Assembly: GCA_031376385.1 (NCBI GenBank)
Contig: JANMDQ010000023.1
Span: 372,001 to 436,000 of the forward strand
Source: Aquisediminimonas sp031376385
GTDB taxonomy: Bacteria; Pseudomonadota; Alphaproteobacteria; Sphingomonadales; Sphingomonadaceae
Length of the DNA stretch: 64,000 bases
Direction of reading: 5' to 3'
In this document: positions 51,911 through 60,403 of the stretch, piece by piece
How positions within the stretch are numbered: the first letter of the stretch is position 1
Layout: each line of letters starts with the position of its first letter
Program-made: the position numbers and the translations under genes
The notes under the pieces: model-generated
The model's input: the letters and a program-made list of their open reading frames with translations, nothing else
Databases searched by the model: none
Told to the model about the DNA's origin: nothing

Positions 51911-54661
51911 ATGACCAGTCGCTTTGATGCTTTGCCAAATCGCCGCGCGATTATTGATCGACGGGCTTTGTCCGACGCGCTCGGCGAGATCGAAGGCAGT
52001 GACTCGACGAAACTCCGGGCAGCATTGGTTGCGGAGCTCAAGCCCGCGATGGAGGCTGGCCGCGCCGACATCGCGGCGCGGCTTTCCATTGCACCGACGA
52101 TGGGCCGTGATGCGGCGTCGGCTTATGCGTTCCTCACTGATCAACTGCTGCGACTGATATTCGATTTTACAACGCAGCGGCTTTACCCGCTCAATAACCC
52201 GACCCAGTCTGAACGGCTGACGTTACTCGCCGTTGGTGGTTATGGGCGCGGGGAAATGGCGCTGCATTCGGACATTGATCTCGCGTTCCTCACGCCGTGG
52301 AAACAGACGGGGTGGAGCGAACAAGTGATTGAATCGATGCTCTACACGCTTTGGGATCTTGGCCTGAAAGTGGGGCATAGCAGCCGTTCGCTTGATGAAA
52401 TGATCCGCATGGCGAAAGGTGATCTGACCATTCGCACGGCATTGCTGGAATCTCGCTATGTCTGGGGCGACGTTGCGCTGTATGATGAAGCGTCTGCGCG
52501 CTTTGATGCCGAAGTGGTTGCTGGCACTGCGCGCACTTACATCACAGATAAAATGGCTGAGCGCGATGCGCGGCATAAGCGGATGGGCGACAGCCGCTAC
52601 GTGGTGGAGCCGAACTTGAAAGAAGGCAAAGGTGGCCTGCGCGATTTGCATACGCTATTCTGGATCGGCAAATATATGCACCGGGTGCAGTCGGTGCCAG
52701 AACTGGTGGAGCGCGGGCTTCTCACCAAGGATGAGCTTCGGCAATTTGTGAAAGCGGAGAATTTCCTTTGGGCGGTGCGGTGTCATTTACACATCCTGAC
52801 CAACCGGCCCGAAGAACGATTGACCTTTGACGTGCAACGCGAAATAGCCGAACGCATGCGGTATGGGGATCGCCCGGGGCGTTCTGGTGTTGAACGGTTC
52901 ATGAAACATTATTTCTTGATCGCCAAACAAGTGGGTGATTTAACGGGCGTCTTCCTCGCGCATTTGGATGAAACCACGCAGAGCAAAGGCCGTTTCTTCT
53001 CCCTCGCGGGGTTGAAGCCTAAACGGCGGAACTTAGACGGATTCGTCATGGACCGGGGGCGACTTTCCATTCCGTCTGACGATTGGTTCGCAGGGGACCC
53101 GGTGCGGATGATCGAAATGTTCGCAGTTGCGGACCGTGAGGGGCTGGAAATTCACCCCCAAGCGATGCGCACGGCCAACCGTGACTCCCGGTTAATCGAC
53201 TCTAAAATCCGGGGCGACCGCCGTGCCAACGCCCTGTTTATGGATATCCTGACGAGCAAGCATGACCCCGAAAATGCGCTTCGCTGGATGAATGAAGCAA
53301 CCGTATTTGGGCGGTTCGTGCCGGATTTCGGTCGTGTTGTCGCGCAGATGCAGTTTGATATGTATCACCATTATACAGTGGATGAACACTCAATCCGTGC
53401 GATTGGATTGCTCGCCAAGATTGAGGCAGGGACTCTGGGGGAGGATCATCCTTTGGCCACTGCCATCTTGCGTCAAATCCTGTCGCGCCGCGTGCTTTAT
53501 GTTGCAGTGTTGCTGCACGATATCGCGAAGGGGCGGGGCGGAGATCACTCCGTGCTTGGCGCAGAAGTGGCGATGAAGCTCTGCCCTCGATTTGGGATGA
53601 CAGCGGCAGAGACAGAGACCGTGGCATGGCTGGTCCGCACGCACTTGAGCATGTCGGCAACGGCGTTTAAGCGCGATTTGTCAGATTTCAAAACGATCCT
53701 CGATTTTGCTGAACAAGTGCAATCAGCAGAACGGCTACGGCTGCTGCTGGTGCTGACAATCGTTGACATCCGCGCGGTTGGCCCCGGCATCTGGAATGGG
53801 TGGAAGCGACAATTGCTCTCCACCCTGTACGAAGGTGCAGAAGAAGTGTTGCGGCTTGGCCATAAACAGCGCGGCCGCAAAGAACGGATCACGGCAAAGC
53901 AGGCCACTCTGGCCGCGGCGCTTGGGCTGTCAGAAACGAAAATAGCCGCTTACCGCAGGCGCTTCCCCGAAAGTTATTGGATTGCGGAGGCGGATGATGT
54001 GATCCTGAGCAACGCCAATCAGTTGGCCGCCATGGGGGATCAGCCGCTGTCTGTTGAAGCCACAGTCTACCCCGCGCGCGGAGCGACGCTGGTGACCATT
54101 ATGATGGCTGATCATCCGGGGCTGTTCTTCCGTATGGCAGGCGCCATCCATTTGGCCGGTGGCAGCATCATTGATGCGCGCGTGCATACAACGCGTGACG
54201 GGATGGCCGTCGATAATTTTCTGGTTCAGGATCCGCTGGGCCGTCCCTTTGATGAGGCAAGCCAATTGAGCCGCTTGGAAACCGCGATTGGCGATGCGCT
54301 GGCTGGGCAGAAACGGATGATCGATGGGCTGTCTGCGCGGCCTCTCCCCCGTACGCGGGCAGAAGCGTTTACGGTCAGCCCCAATGTGCTGATCGATAAT
54401 CGCGCGTCCAATCGCTATACTGTCGTGGAAGTGAACGCGCAGGATCGCCCCGCGTTGCTCTATGAGCTGGCCCACGCCCTGTTTCAGGCCAAAGTCACGC
54501 TGCACAGCGCCCATGTTGCGACATATGGAGAGCGGGCTGTGGACACATTCTATGTCACAGACCTTATAGGGGACAAGATTGTTGGCGAAGCGCGATTGCA
54601 GGATATTGAAATGCACTTGCGCCGCGCGGCGGAGGAGCGGCGTTTGGTGAAGGCGGCGTAG
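51911..54661 (+). CDS. glnD: PII uridylyltransferase / uridylyl-removing enzyme GlnD
   Basis: The 916-residue bifunctional nitrogen sensor has the nucleotidyltransferase motif GGYGRGE (109-115) with DID at 121-123. A GlnD-type HD domain (VLLHDIAKGRGGDHSVLG, about 533-550) follows, then two C-terminal ACT domains (about 725-800, AGAIHLAGGSIIDARVHTT, and about 835-910, YELAHALFQAKVTLHSAHVAT). It modifies PII proteins in response to glutamine. The length is within the family range (about 890-950). The gene appears to be monocistronic, followed by a palindromic repeat. Confidence 0.97.
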   Translation: MTSRFDALPNRRAIIDRRALSDALGEIEGSDSTKLRAALVAELKPAMEAGRADIAARLSIAPTMGRDAASAYAFLTDQLLRLIFDFTTQRLYPLNNPTQSERLTLLAVGGYGRGEMALHSDIDLAFLTPWKQTGWSEQVIESMLYTLWDLGLKVGHSSRSLDEMIRMAKGDLTIRTALLESRYVWGDVALYDEASARFDAEVVAGTARTYITDKMAERDARHKRMGDSRYVVEPNLKEGKGGLRDLHTLFWIGKYMHRVQSVPELVERGLLTKDELRQFVKAENFLWAVRCHLHILTNRPEERLTFDVQREIAERMRYGDRPGRSGVERFMKHYFLIAKQVGDLTGVFLAHLDETTQSKGRFFSLAGLKPKRRNLDGFVMDRGRLSIPSDDWFAGDPVRMIEMFAVADREGLEIHPQAMRTANRDSRLIDSKIRGDRRANALFMDILTSKHDPENALRWMNEATVFGRFVPDFGRVVAQMQFDMYHHYTVDEHSIRAIGLLAKIEAGTLGEDHPLATAILRQILSRRVLYVAVLLHDIAKGRGGDHSVLGAEVAMKLCPRFGMTAAETETVAWLVRTHLSMSATAFKRDLSDFKTILDFAEQVQSAERLRLLLVLTIVDIRAVGPGIWNGWKRQLLSTLYEGAEEVLRLGHKQRGRKERITAKQATLAAALGLSETKIAAYRRRFPESYWIAEADDVILSNANQLAAMGDQPLSVEATVYPARGATLVTIMMADHPGLFFRMAGAIHLAGGSIIDARVHTTRDGMAVDNFLVQDPLGRPFDEASQLSRLETAIGDALAGQKRMIDGLSARPLPRTRAEAFTVSPNVLIDNRASNRYTVVEVNAQDRPALLYELAHALFQAKVTLHSAHVATYGERAVDTFYVTDLIGDKIVGEARLQDIEMHLRRAAEERRLVKAA

Positions 54662-54664
54662 TCA

Positions 54665-54739
54665 GTCATTGCGAGTGTAACGAAGCAATCCAGACAGTTT
54701 GAAACAGACACTGGATTGCCGCGCTGCGCTCGCAATGAC
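54665..54739. repeat. Palindromic extragenic repeat 3' of glnD
   Basis: Inverted arms of 29 bases (GTCATTGCGAG... and ...CTCGCAATGAC, five mismatches) around a 17-base loop. This CATTGCGAG/CAATCCAG element is a known style of REP-like repeat in alphaproteobacteria. It lies between the convergent glnD and DedA genes and may serve as a transcription stop for both. Confidence 0.85.
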
Positions 54740-54742
54740 GAC

Positions 54743-55339
54743 TTACGAAGGCCTCCACCGCGCCAGCCGCCAGACATAGCCTGCAATAATCACAACCATC
54801 ACCGCAATCGACAACGGGCCGATGATGGTTTCGACTTCGGCAAAGCGCCGACCGAGCATATAGCCTGCTGTGCCAAGAAGTGCCGTCCAGACGGCAGTGC
54901 CAATCGTGGACCAGACGAAGAAGGTCCAAAGTCGCATCTTTAGCAGTCCAGCTGGGATGGAGATGAGCGACCGCAGTGTCGGCAGCATCCGGCCGAAAAA
55001 CACAATGGCCCAGCCGCGTGTGCCAAATAGTTTCTCCGCCTTTTCAATCTCTGCCCAATCCAGCGTCAGGAACCGGCCAAAGCGTTGAATGAAGGGCCTG
55101 AACCGCTCAATCCCCACCACTCGTGCAGCCAGATACCAGAAATAGTTGCCTAGCATCGCGCCCGCTGTTCCGCTGGCGATCACGCCGAATATATCCATGG
55201 TGCCGCGTGCAGCGGCAAGGCCCGCGACTGGCATGATGACTTCAGAGGGAATAGGCGGAAATACGGTTTCGAGGAACATCAGGAATGCGACACCCAAATA
55301 CCCCGTTTGATTGACCAGATCGATAATCCATTGGCTCAC
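54743..55339 (-). CDS. DedA-family membrane protein
   Basis: The 198-residue membrane protein has the DedA/VTT core FLETVFPPIPSEVIMPVAGLAAARG, GTAGAMLGNYFWYLAARVVG and FFGRMLPTLRSLISIPAGLLKM, where the last contains the conserved Arg. DedA proteins move phospholipid head-group carriers and support membrane potential. The start is GTG at 55339 in a GTGA overlap with the gshB stop; an upstream ATG at 55369 would lie inside gshB and add a polar stretch. Confidence 0.9.
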   Translation of the reverse strand: MSQWIIDLVNQTGYLGVAFLMFLETVFPPIPSEVIMPVAGLAAARGTMDIFGVIASGTAGAMLGNYFWYLAARVVGIERFRPFIQRFGRFLTLDWAEIEKAEKLFGTRGWAIVFFGRMLPTLRSLISIPAGLLKMRLWTFFVWSTIGTAVWTALLGTAGYMLGRRFAEVETIIGPLSIAVMVVIIAGYVWRLARWRPS

Positions 55340-56286
55340 GCGCTCAGCCGCACCGCAATTGCGTCCCAAATCATGCCTGGCGTATCCGTGCCGTTGAAGG
55401 CGTCAATCGCGACGATGCCGGTGGGTGACGTGACGTTGATTTCAGTCAACCATTTGCCACCTATCACATCAATGCCCACGAAAATCAGGCCGAGTTGCTT
55501 GAGCCTTGGCCCCATCGCTTCGCAAATTTCACGTTCTGTAGCGGTGATATCTGCTGCTTCGGCATGACCGCCTGCGGCCAGGTTAGACCGGATTTCGCCT
55601 TTGCCGGGAATGCGGTTGATCGCCCCTGCGATTTCACCGTCGACCAATACGATCCGTTTATCCCCGCCGCTCACTTCGCGCATGAAGGCCTGAACCATGA
55701 ACGGCTCCCGCCACACCTCACCGAACAAGTCGGAGATTGCGGCCATATTCTTGCCGTCCGGGCCAATATATATGACGGCACTGCCAGCGTTGCCGTGGAG
55801 CGGCTTGATGACCATTTCGCGATGCTCCGCATGGAAACTGCGCACTTCGTCGAGCGACCGCGTCACCATCGTCGGCGGCATGAACTGCGCATAGTCCAGA
55901 ACCATTACCTTTTCCGGCGCGTTTCGGACGCTGACCGGATTGTTTACGACCAGTGTTTCGCCTTCGATCCGTTCCAGCAAATGCGTGGCGGTGATATAGC
56001 CGAGATCAAAGGGTGGATCCTGCCGCATCAACACGACATCAACATCGCTGCCCAAATCAAGCCGCACCGCGTCACCGACGGAATAATGGTCGCCGGACAC
56101 GCGCTGCACAGTCACAGGGCGCGCCATCGCCGAAAGCCGCCCATCCCGCCACGTCAAGGCGTTCGCATCATAATGCCAAAGCTTGTGGCCACGTGCCTGC
56201 GCAGACAGCATCAAGGCAAAGCTGGAATCCCCAGCAATGCCGATATGTTCCAATGGGTCCATCTGGACCGCAACTTTCAGGCTCAT
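55336..56286 (-). CDS. gshB: Glutathione synthetase
   Basis: The 316-residue ATP-grasp enzyme has SLKVAVQMDPLEHIGIAGDSSFALMLSAQARGH at the start, MRQDPPFDLGYITATHLLE, KPLHGNAGSAVIYI and LIFVGIDVIGGKWLTEINVTSPTG, all diagnostic of GshB. It ligates gamma-glutamylcysteine and glycine. The ATG at 56286, with GGAGAG upstream, gives the standard length; an ATG at 56322 is less likely. It is co-transcribed with the DedA gene. Confidence 0.96.
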   Translation of the reverse strand: MSLKVAVQMDPLEHIGIAGDSSFALMLSAQARGHKLWHYDANALTWRDGRLSAMARPVTVQRVSGDHYSVGDAVRLDLGSDVDVVLMRQDPPFDLGYITATHLLERIEGETLVVNNPVSVRNAPEKVMVLDYAQFMPPTMVTRSLDEVRSFHAEHREMVIKPLHGNAGSAVIYIGPDGKNMAAISDLFGEVWREPFMVQAFMREVSGGDKRIVLVDGEIAGAINRIPGKGEIRSNLAAGGHAEAADITATEREICEAMGPRLKQLGLIFVGIDVIGGKWLTEINVTSPTGIVAIDAFNGTDTPGMIWDAIAVRLSA

Positions 56287-56321
56287 AAGCTGCTCTCCGA
56301 ACGGGATTTCAGTAACCAACA

Positions 56322-56434
56322 CCGCTCATCCTGAGGAGCCATTGAGTTCTTATCGAAATGGCGTCTCGACGGACGGCTGGCAGATGGTTCGAGACGGGCT
56401 TTCGGCAAGCTCAATCCCTCCTCACCGTGAGCGG
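56322..56434. repeat. Composite palindromic repeat upstream of gshB
   Basis: Outer arms CCGCTCATCCTGAGGAG (56322) and CTCCTCACCGTGAGCGG (ending 56434) flank an inner GTCTCGA/TCGAGAC pair. It shares the outer arms with the repeat at 15266-15311. It fills most of the 190-base gap upstream of gshB. Confidence 0.75.
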
Positions 56435-56476
56435 AGTTGAGAGCGAGTTCTGGTGAAGTCGAAATTCATCTCGGCC

Positions 56477-57376
56477 CTAAAGCTCCTGCATACGGGCCAT
56501 CGCGGCCATGGATTGTTCAGACCCTGATTGCGGCACAGTTTCTCCCGTGCGGTCGATAATGGCGGCCCAATTGGCGGCTACCCCTTCAACCGTGCGTTCG
56601 CTTTCGGAAAGGGCAATTCCGCGTGTCATGGTGACATTGGCGGCGTTGAAATATCCGCCGCCGGCGCCAACGATCATGTTGGTGGGCGCGTCGTCTGATA
56701 CCAGATAAATGGCCGCTGGCACCACATTCACGGGGCTGAAGGATTTGAAGGCTTCGGGTGGAAAGATATCTTCGGTCATGCGCGTCGCCGCGATGGGGGC
56801 CAGCGTGTTGACCTTGATGTTATTCTTCGCGCCTTCGAGATAGAGCGACTTGGCAAACCCGGCGAGGCCGAGTTTGGCCGCGCCGTAATTGGTCTGCCCG
56901 AAATTGCCGTAGAGCCCAGTGGACGAAGCCGTCATCAGGATGCGGCCGTAATTTTGTTCGCGCATGGTTTCCCACACCGCTTTGCTGCAATTGGCGCTGC
57001 CCATCACATGGACTTTCAGGACAAGATCGAAATCGGCAATGTCCATTTTAACAAAGCTTTTGTCGCGCAGGATGCCAGCGTTATTCATCAGCACATGGAC
57101 GCCGCCGAACGCTTCCTTGGTCTTGGCAACCATTTCGACCATCTGGTCATAGTCCGCCACGTTGCCGCCGTTGGACAGCGCTTCGCCGCCCATCGCCTTG
57201 ATTTCTTCAACCACTTGCAAGGCGGAATCGCTGTGGCCTGTGCCATCGCGAGCGACGCCAAGATCATTGACGACGACTTTCGCGCCGCGCCGCGCGAGTT
57301 CGAGCGCATATTCCCGGCCCAATCCCCCGCCAGCGCCTGTGACAATGGCAACTTTGCCTTCAAAACTGATGGTCAT
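56477..57376 (-). CDS. SDR of (3R)-hydroxyacyl-CoA dehydrogenase / 17-beta-HSD4 type
   Basis: The 299-residue SDR has TGAGGGLG (13-20), followed by the long loop VNDLGVARDGTGHSDSALQVVEEIKAMGG characteristic of the dehydrogenase part of the multifunctional enzyme type 2 / 17-beta-hydroxysteroid dehydrogenase 4. NNAG is at 98-101, Ser151/152 and Tyr164-Lys168 (YGAAK) follow. MNNAGILRDKSF is the family hallmark. The long C-terminal tail (IALSESERTVEGVAANWAAIID) also fits. Likely role is fatty acid or sterol side-chain beta-oxidation. Confidence 0.9.
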   Translation of the reverse strand: MTISFEGKVAIVTGAGGGLGREYALELARRGAKVVVNDLGVARDGTGHSDSALQVVEEIKAMGGEALSNGGNVADYDQMVEMVAKTKEAFGGVHVLMNNAGILRDKSFVKMDIADFDLVLKVHVMGSANCSKAVWETMREQNYGRILMTASSTGLYGNFGQTNYGAAKLGLAGFAKSLYLEGAKNNIKVNTLAPIAATRMTEDIFPPEAFKSFSPVNVVPAAIYLVSDDAPTNMIVGAGGGYFNAANVTMTRGIALSESERTVEGVAANWAAIIDRTGETVPQSGSEQSMAAMARMQEL

Positions 57377-57450
57377 CTTTATGCTCCTGCCTGTATTTGA
57401 TTTGGCGGCTGCTCTAGCTGAAACTGGCTGTGCTGCAAGATGCGGCGTTG

Positions 57451-59682
57451 CTATTTCAATGCAATCCCAATCCAGATTGTGCGCGGCGAAGCCCGTTCGA
57501 TCACGCCAGCCGCACTGACCGCCGTTTCCACTCGAGCATTGGTCAGATTCTCGCCGCGCAGGGACAGGGAAATGCGATCGGTGATCGGCACCGCTGCGAC
57601 TGCGTCCACTGTGAACGCACCGCGCAAGGTGCGGCGATTGAGGTCATCTTCAAACTGGGCCGAGACATAGCGGGATGTGACGGAAAACCTGCGCCAACCA
57701 AGCGTTGCGCTCACCATATGCTCCGGCACTTGGGCGGGGCGCAGGCCGTTTAGTGGCAGGGCAACGCCGGATGCTCTTGCCCGCGCATCAGTGTAAGCAT
57801 AGCTGCCCGACAGCCGCCAATCGCCGAGACTCAGGTTTGCATCCAGCTCAACACCCTGAGACGCAATCGCATCCACATTTTGCCGCTGGCGATTATTGGG
57901 GGAGAGCGTGACATTGGCGATGGCTTTGGTCAGGCGGTTGGAGAAGGCTGTGAGTGAAACACGCCCAGACATCCGTTCGTCACGAGCTGTGTCGAGAGAT
58001 TGCGTCCCTACCATGTCTCGACTTCGCTCGACACGAACGAGGGATCCGAAGCGCCAATCGACGCCCAGTTCCACACCTTTGGATCGTTCCGGCGAAAGTG
58101 CTGGATTGGCAGATGTCACTTCGGCCCCAACGCGAAAGGGGCGATAAAGTTCATTGAGTGTTGGCAACCGCCACCCAAGATAAGCGGCCCCGCGCAGTGT
58201 GACGCGGCCAGCCTCATAAGCAAAACCCGCGCGCCCGGTCGGTTCCCAACCGCTGCGGTCCGGGGCCAGATCATTGCGCAGGAAGACGCCTGTTGAAAGC
58301 GTGCGTTCCACCAATCGGCCCCGCGCAATCGACCAGCGATCCGCGCGTGCGCCGCTGGTCAGGGTCAGCTTGCCCAGTTTTGCGCTGAGTTCGGCAAAGG
58401 CCCCTGCCGTATCATTGCGTCCTCCGGCTTCGCGGGCGCGGGTTGGCAGGCCTGCAACATAGGTGAACAGTTCGTTCGTTTCCCCCGTCGTCTGCCGCCA
58501 ATCACCGCCAATGCGCAGTTCGAGTGTGTCGCCCACCGGAGGCCGAACTTCAAAGCGCGCACCAAGCCCAGTGGAGGGCACATTATATTGATCAACTGAT
58601 TGCGTGACCACGGCACGCGCCGCATCAATCGCGGTAAAGCGGCTTTGGAATTTGCGCGCCTGCACATAAGCCAGCGCCTGCCACCCCCAGCGGCCACGGT
58701 GGACCAGCCGGACACTGGCATCTGCGCCGTCTCCGCCATTGCCCGACAGGATCGTGCCACGTTCCCGCCGGTCCGTGAAGGCGAGCAGGGAGGCTTGCAA
58801 TTCGGTGCTGGCCGATAGCGGAGCCACGGCGCGGGCAGACACGCTGGCCTGTTCATAAGGGCTGGCGCGGTCTGCGGGGCCCCGCTGGCCCTCCGCGATG
58901 GGGATAAACCCGTCTCCGCGGGTATAGTTCGCACCGATGAACCCGTGACCGCTGCCCAGCTTTCCGCCGATAACAGCGCTGGCATCAACGGCGTCGCGGC
59001 TGCCGAGGAAGAGGCTGGCTGAGCTGTCGGACAGGATGCTGTCGAATTCGATTGTTCCAGCCAAAGCGCCTGGCCCCAACGTGCCCGTTCCGCCGCCGCG
59101 TGTCACACGAATGCGCTGGATGCGGTTCGCGGCAAAGGCAGGCCACGTCACCCAGCCGCCAAACGGGTCCGTCTGCGGCACCCCGTCCAGCACCAGCAAC
59201 GCGCGCGATGAAGCATTCCCGCCTAGCCCCCTGAGTGTGGCCCCTTGACTGGTCGCATTGGCCGACCGCGCGTCGCTGCGCCGAAATTGGGTAAGGCCCG
59301 CAATGTCTTTGAGCGCGTCTTCGATGCGGTTGGAGGCAGTAGCGGTGATGCGGTCTGTGTCGATGGTCGTAATGCTGTAAGCGACGTCGCCTGTTGCATC
59401 GGGGAGGGGCTGGCCTTGCACAATGATCTCGATAGGCACCCTCATGAGTGGATTGAGCTTATCGGGAACTACCCTTCGAGGATCGCGGATCAAATCAATC
59501 TGATCCTCGTCTGAGCCCTCTTGCGCATGTGCTGGCGCGGTCAAGGCGAGCAAAAGCGCCAGAGTTGCAACCCCTTCCCTGAGCTTGTTGAAGGGCCGCC
59601 CTTTTCTAACGCACAGTGGCGCACGACGAAAAGACGACCCTTCGACAAGCTCAGGGAAGGGGGAGTTTTGTTCTCCCAACAC
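57451..59682 (-). CDS. TonB-dependent receptor with repeat-derived N-terminus and internal repeat insert
   Basis: This receptor of about 743 residues has a plug (NRIEDALKDIAGLTQFRR, LLVLDGVPQTDPFGGWVTW, IRVTRGGGTGTLGPGALAGTIEF) and a barrel ending RTIWIGIALK; it is of BtuB/siderophore-receptor type. GTG at 59682 is chosen because GGAGG lies six bases upstream. The signal core (VATLALLLALTAPAHA) then follows a long basic n-region (about 37 residues) translated from a palindromic repeat (ELVEG and KLREG signatures). The frame runs on to an ATG at 59832 through a second repeat. A third palindrome, 57974-58039, is translated in frame inside the barrel (about residues 549-570). Confidence 0.85.
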   Translation of the reverse strand: MLGEQNSPFPELVEGSSFRRAPLCVRKGRPFNKLREGVATLALLLALTAPAHAQEGSDEDQIDLIRDPRRVVPDKLNPLMRVPIEIIVQGQPLPDATGDVAYSITTIDTDRITATASNRIEDALKDIAGLTQFRRSDARSANATSQGATLRGLGGNASSRALLVLDGVPQTDPFGGWVTWPAFAANRIQRIRVTRGGGTGTLGPGALAGTIEFDSILSDSSASLFLGSRDAVDASAVIGGKLGSGHGFIGANYTRGDGFIPIAEGQRGPADRASPYEQASVSARAVAPLSASTELQASLLAFTDRRERGTILSGNGGDGADASVRLVHRGRWGWQALAYVQARKFQSRFTAIDAARAVVTQSVDQYNVPSTGLGARFEVRPPVGDTLELRIGGDWRQTTGETNELFTYVAGLPTRAREAGGRNDTAGAFAELSAKLGKLTLTSGARADRWSIARGRLVERTLSTGVFLRNDLAPDRSGWEPTGRAGFAYEAGRVTLRGAAYLGWRLPTLNELYRPFRVGAEVTSANPALSPERSKGVELGVDWRFGSLVRVERSRDMVGTQSLDTARDERMSGRVSLTAFSNRLTKAIANVTLSPNNRQRQNVDAIASQGVELDANLSLGDWRLSGSYAYTDARARASGVALPLNGLRPAQVPEHMVSATLGWRRFSVTSRYVSAQFEDDLNRRTLRGAFTVDAVAAVPITDRISLSLRGENLTNARVETAVSAAGVIERASPRTIWIGIALK
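57974..58039. repeat. Palindromic repeat inside the TonB receptor gene
   Basis: Arms CGTTCGT...GTGTCGAGAG and CTCGAC...CTCGACACGAACG pair over about 26 bases with several mismatches. It encodes LVRVERSRDMVG and TQSLDTARDER in the receptor frame, between WRFGS and GRVSLTAFSNRL, which would join naturally without it. Total length is 66 bases, a multiple of three. Confidence 0.8.
59572..59661. repeat. Long palindromic repeat at the 5' end of the TonB receptor gene
   Basis: Arms of about 35 bases (CCCTTCCCTGAGCTTGTTGA... and ...TCGACAAGCTCAGGGAAGGG) with few mismatches, loop about 21 bases. On the coding strand it gives FPELVEG and NKLREG, commonly seen where such sphingomonad repeats are translated. 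Confidence 0.88.
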
Positions 59683-59689
59683 GCTTTTC

Positions 59690-59754
59690 CTCCGCGCCTC
59701 TGCGCCTCTGCGCGAACATGTTTTTGGTTCGCGCAGAGGCGCAGAGGCGCGGAG
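59690..59754. repeat. Perfect 28-bp inverted repeat upstream of the TonB receptor start
   Basis: Arms 59690-59717 and 59727-59754 are perfect 28-base complements (core CGCGCCTCTGCGCCTCTGCG) with a nine-base loop. The GGAGG that serves the GTG at 59682 is the edge of the arm. Confidence 0.9.
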
Positions 59755-59767
59755 AAAGGGTTCGATG

Positions 59768-60403
59768 TTAAGCAGGCTGAACACGGTCGGGATGCGCGGC
59801 TTTAAAGGGTTCCAGTTCATTGCACCGCGCATCAGTTGCTACCAGTTTTGGAAACGCCGTCAGATCAGTATCAAACCGCCGCGCATTCGCCATTTGAGGC
59901 ACAAGGCATATATCCGGTAACGCCGGCTCGTCGCCAGTCAGGAACGGAGTGTCCGCGAAAGCCATCGATTCGAGGGCCGTGAAGCCTTCGCCGATCCAGT
60001 GGCGATACCATTGATCGATGGCGCTCTGGTCCTGCCCCATTTCGCTGCCGAGGTATTTGAGAACGCGCAGATTATCGATGGGGTGAATGTCAGCTGCAAT
60101 CACCAGCGCCATCGCCAATTGCCGCGACCTCAGCACCGGATCGCCCGAGACCAGCCCCGGTTCTTTCCACGTCGCGTCCAGATAATCGATGATGGCCAGG
60201 CTCTGGGTGAGGCGCAAATCGCCAATTTCCAGCATCGGCACAAAGCCTTGTGGGTTCTTTGCGATATAGTCCGGCGTCCTGTGGTCGCCATCAACCAGGC
60301 TGACATCCACGGGTTCGTAAACCAGCCCTTTGAGGTTTAGCGCAATCCGCACACGGTAGGCAGCGGAGGACCGCCAGTAATGGTAAAATCTGATGGCCGT
60401 CAT
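59768..60403 (-). CDS. maiA: Maleylacetoacetate isomerase (zeta-class GST)
   Basis: The 211-residue protein has FYHYWRSSAAYRVRIALNLKGL with the zeta-class SSxxxR motif, NPQGFVPMLEIGDLRLTQSLAIIDYLD and a C-terminal all-helical domain ending in the typical DARCNELEPFKAAHPDRVQPA. It converts maleylacetoacetate to fumarylacetoacetate in tyrosine or gentisate breakdown. Its start overlaps the cytochrome gene stop by four bases. Fumarylacetoacetase is not in the window. Confidence 0.92.
   Translation of the reverse strand: MTAIRFYHYWRSSAAYRVRIALNLKGLVYEPVDVSLVDGDHRTPDYIAKNPQGFVPMLEIGDLRLTQSLAIIDYLDATWKEPGLVSGDPVLRSRQLAMALVIAADIHPIDNLRVLKYLGSEMGQDQSAIDQWYRHWIGEGFTALESMAFADTPFLTGDEPALPDICLVPQMANARRFDTDLTAFPKLVATDARCNELEPFKAAHPDRVQPA

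Noticed and set aside
55495..56334. A 279-codon open frame on the plus strand opposite gshB
   Set aside because: It has no family features, covers the whole gshB gene antisense and runs into the upstream repeat.
59572..59754. CRISPR-like array near the TonB receptor start
   Set aside because: The repeats are two different inverted repeats, not direct repeats with spacers, and no cas genes are present.
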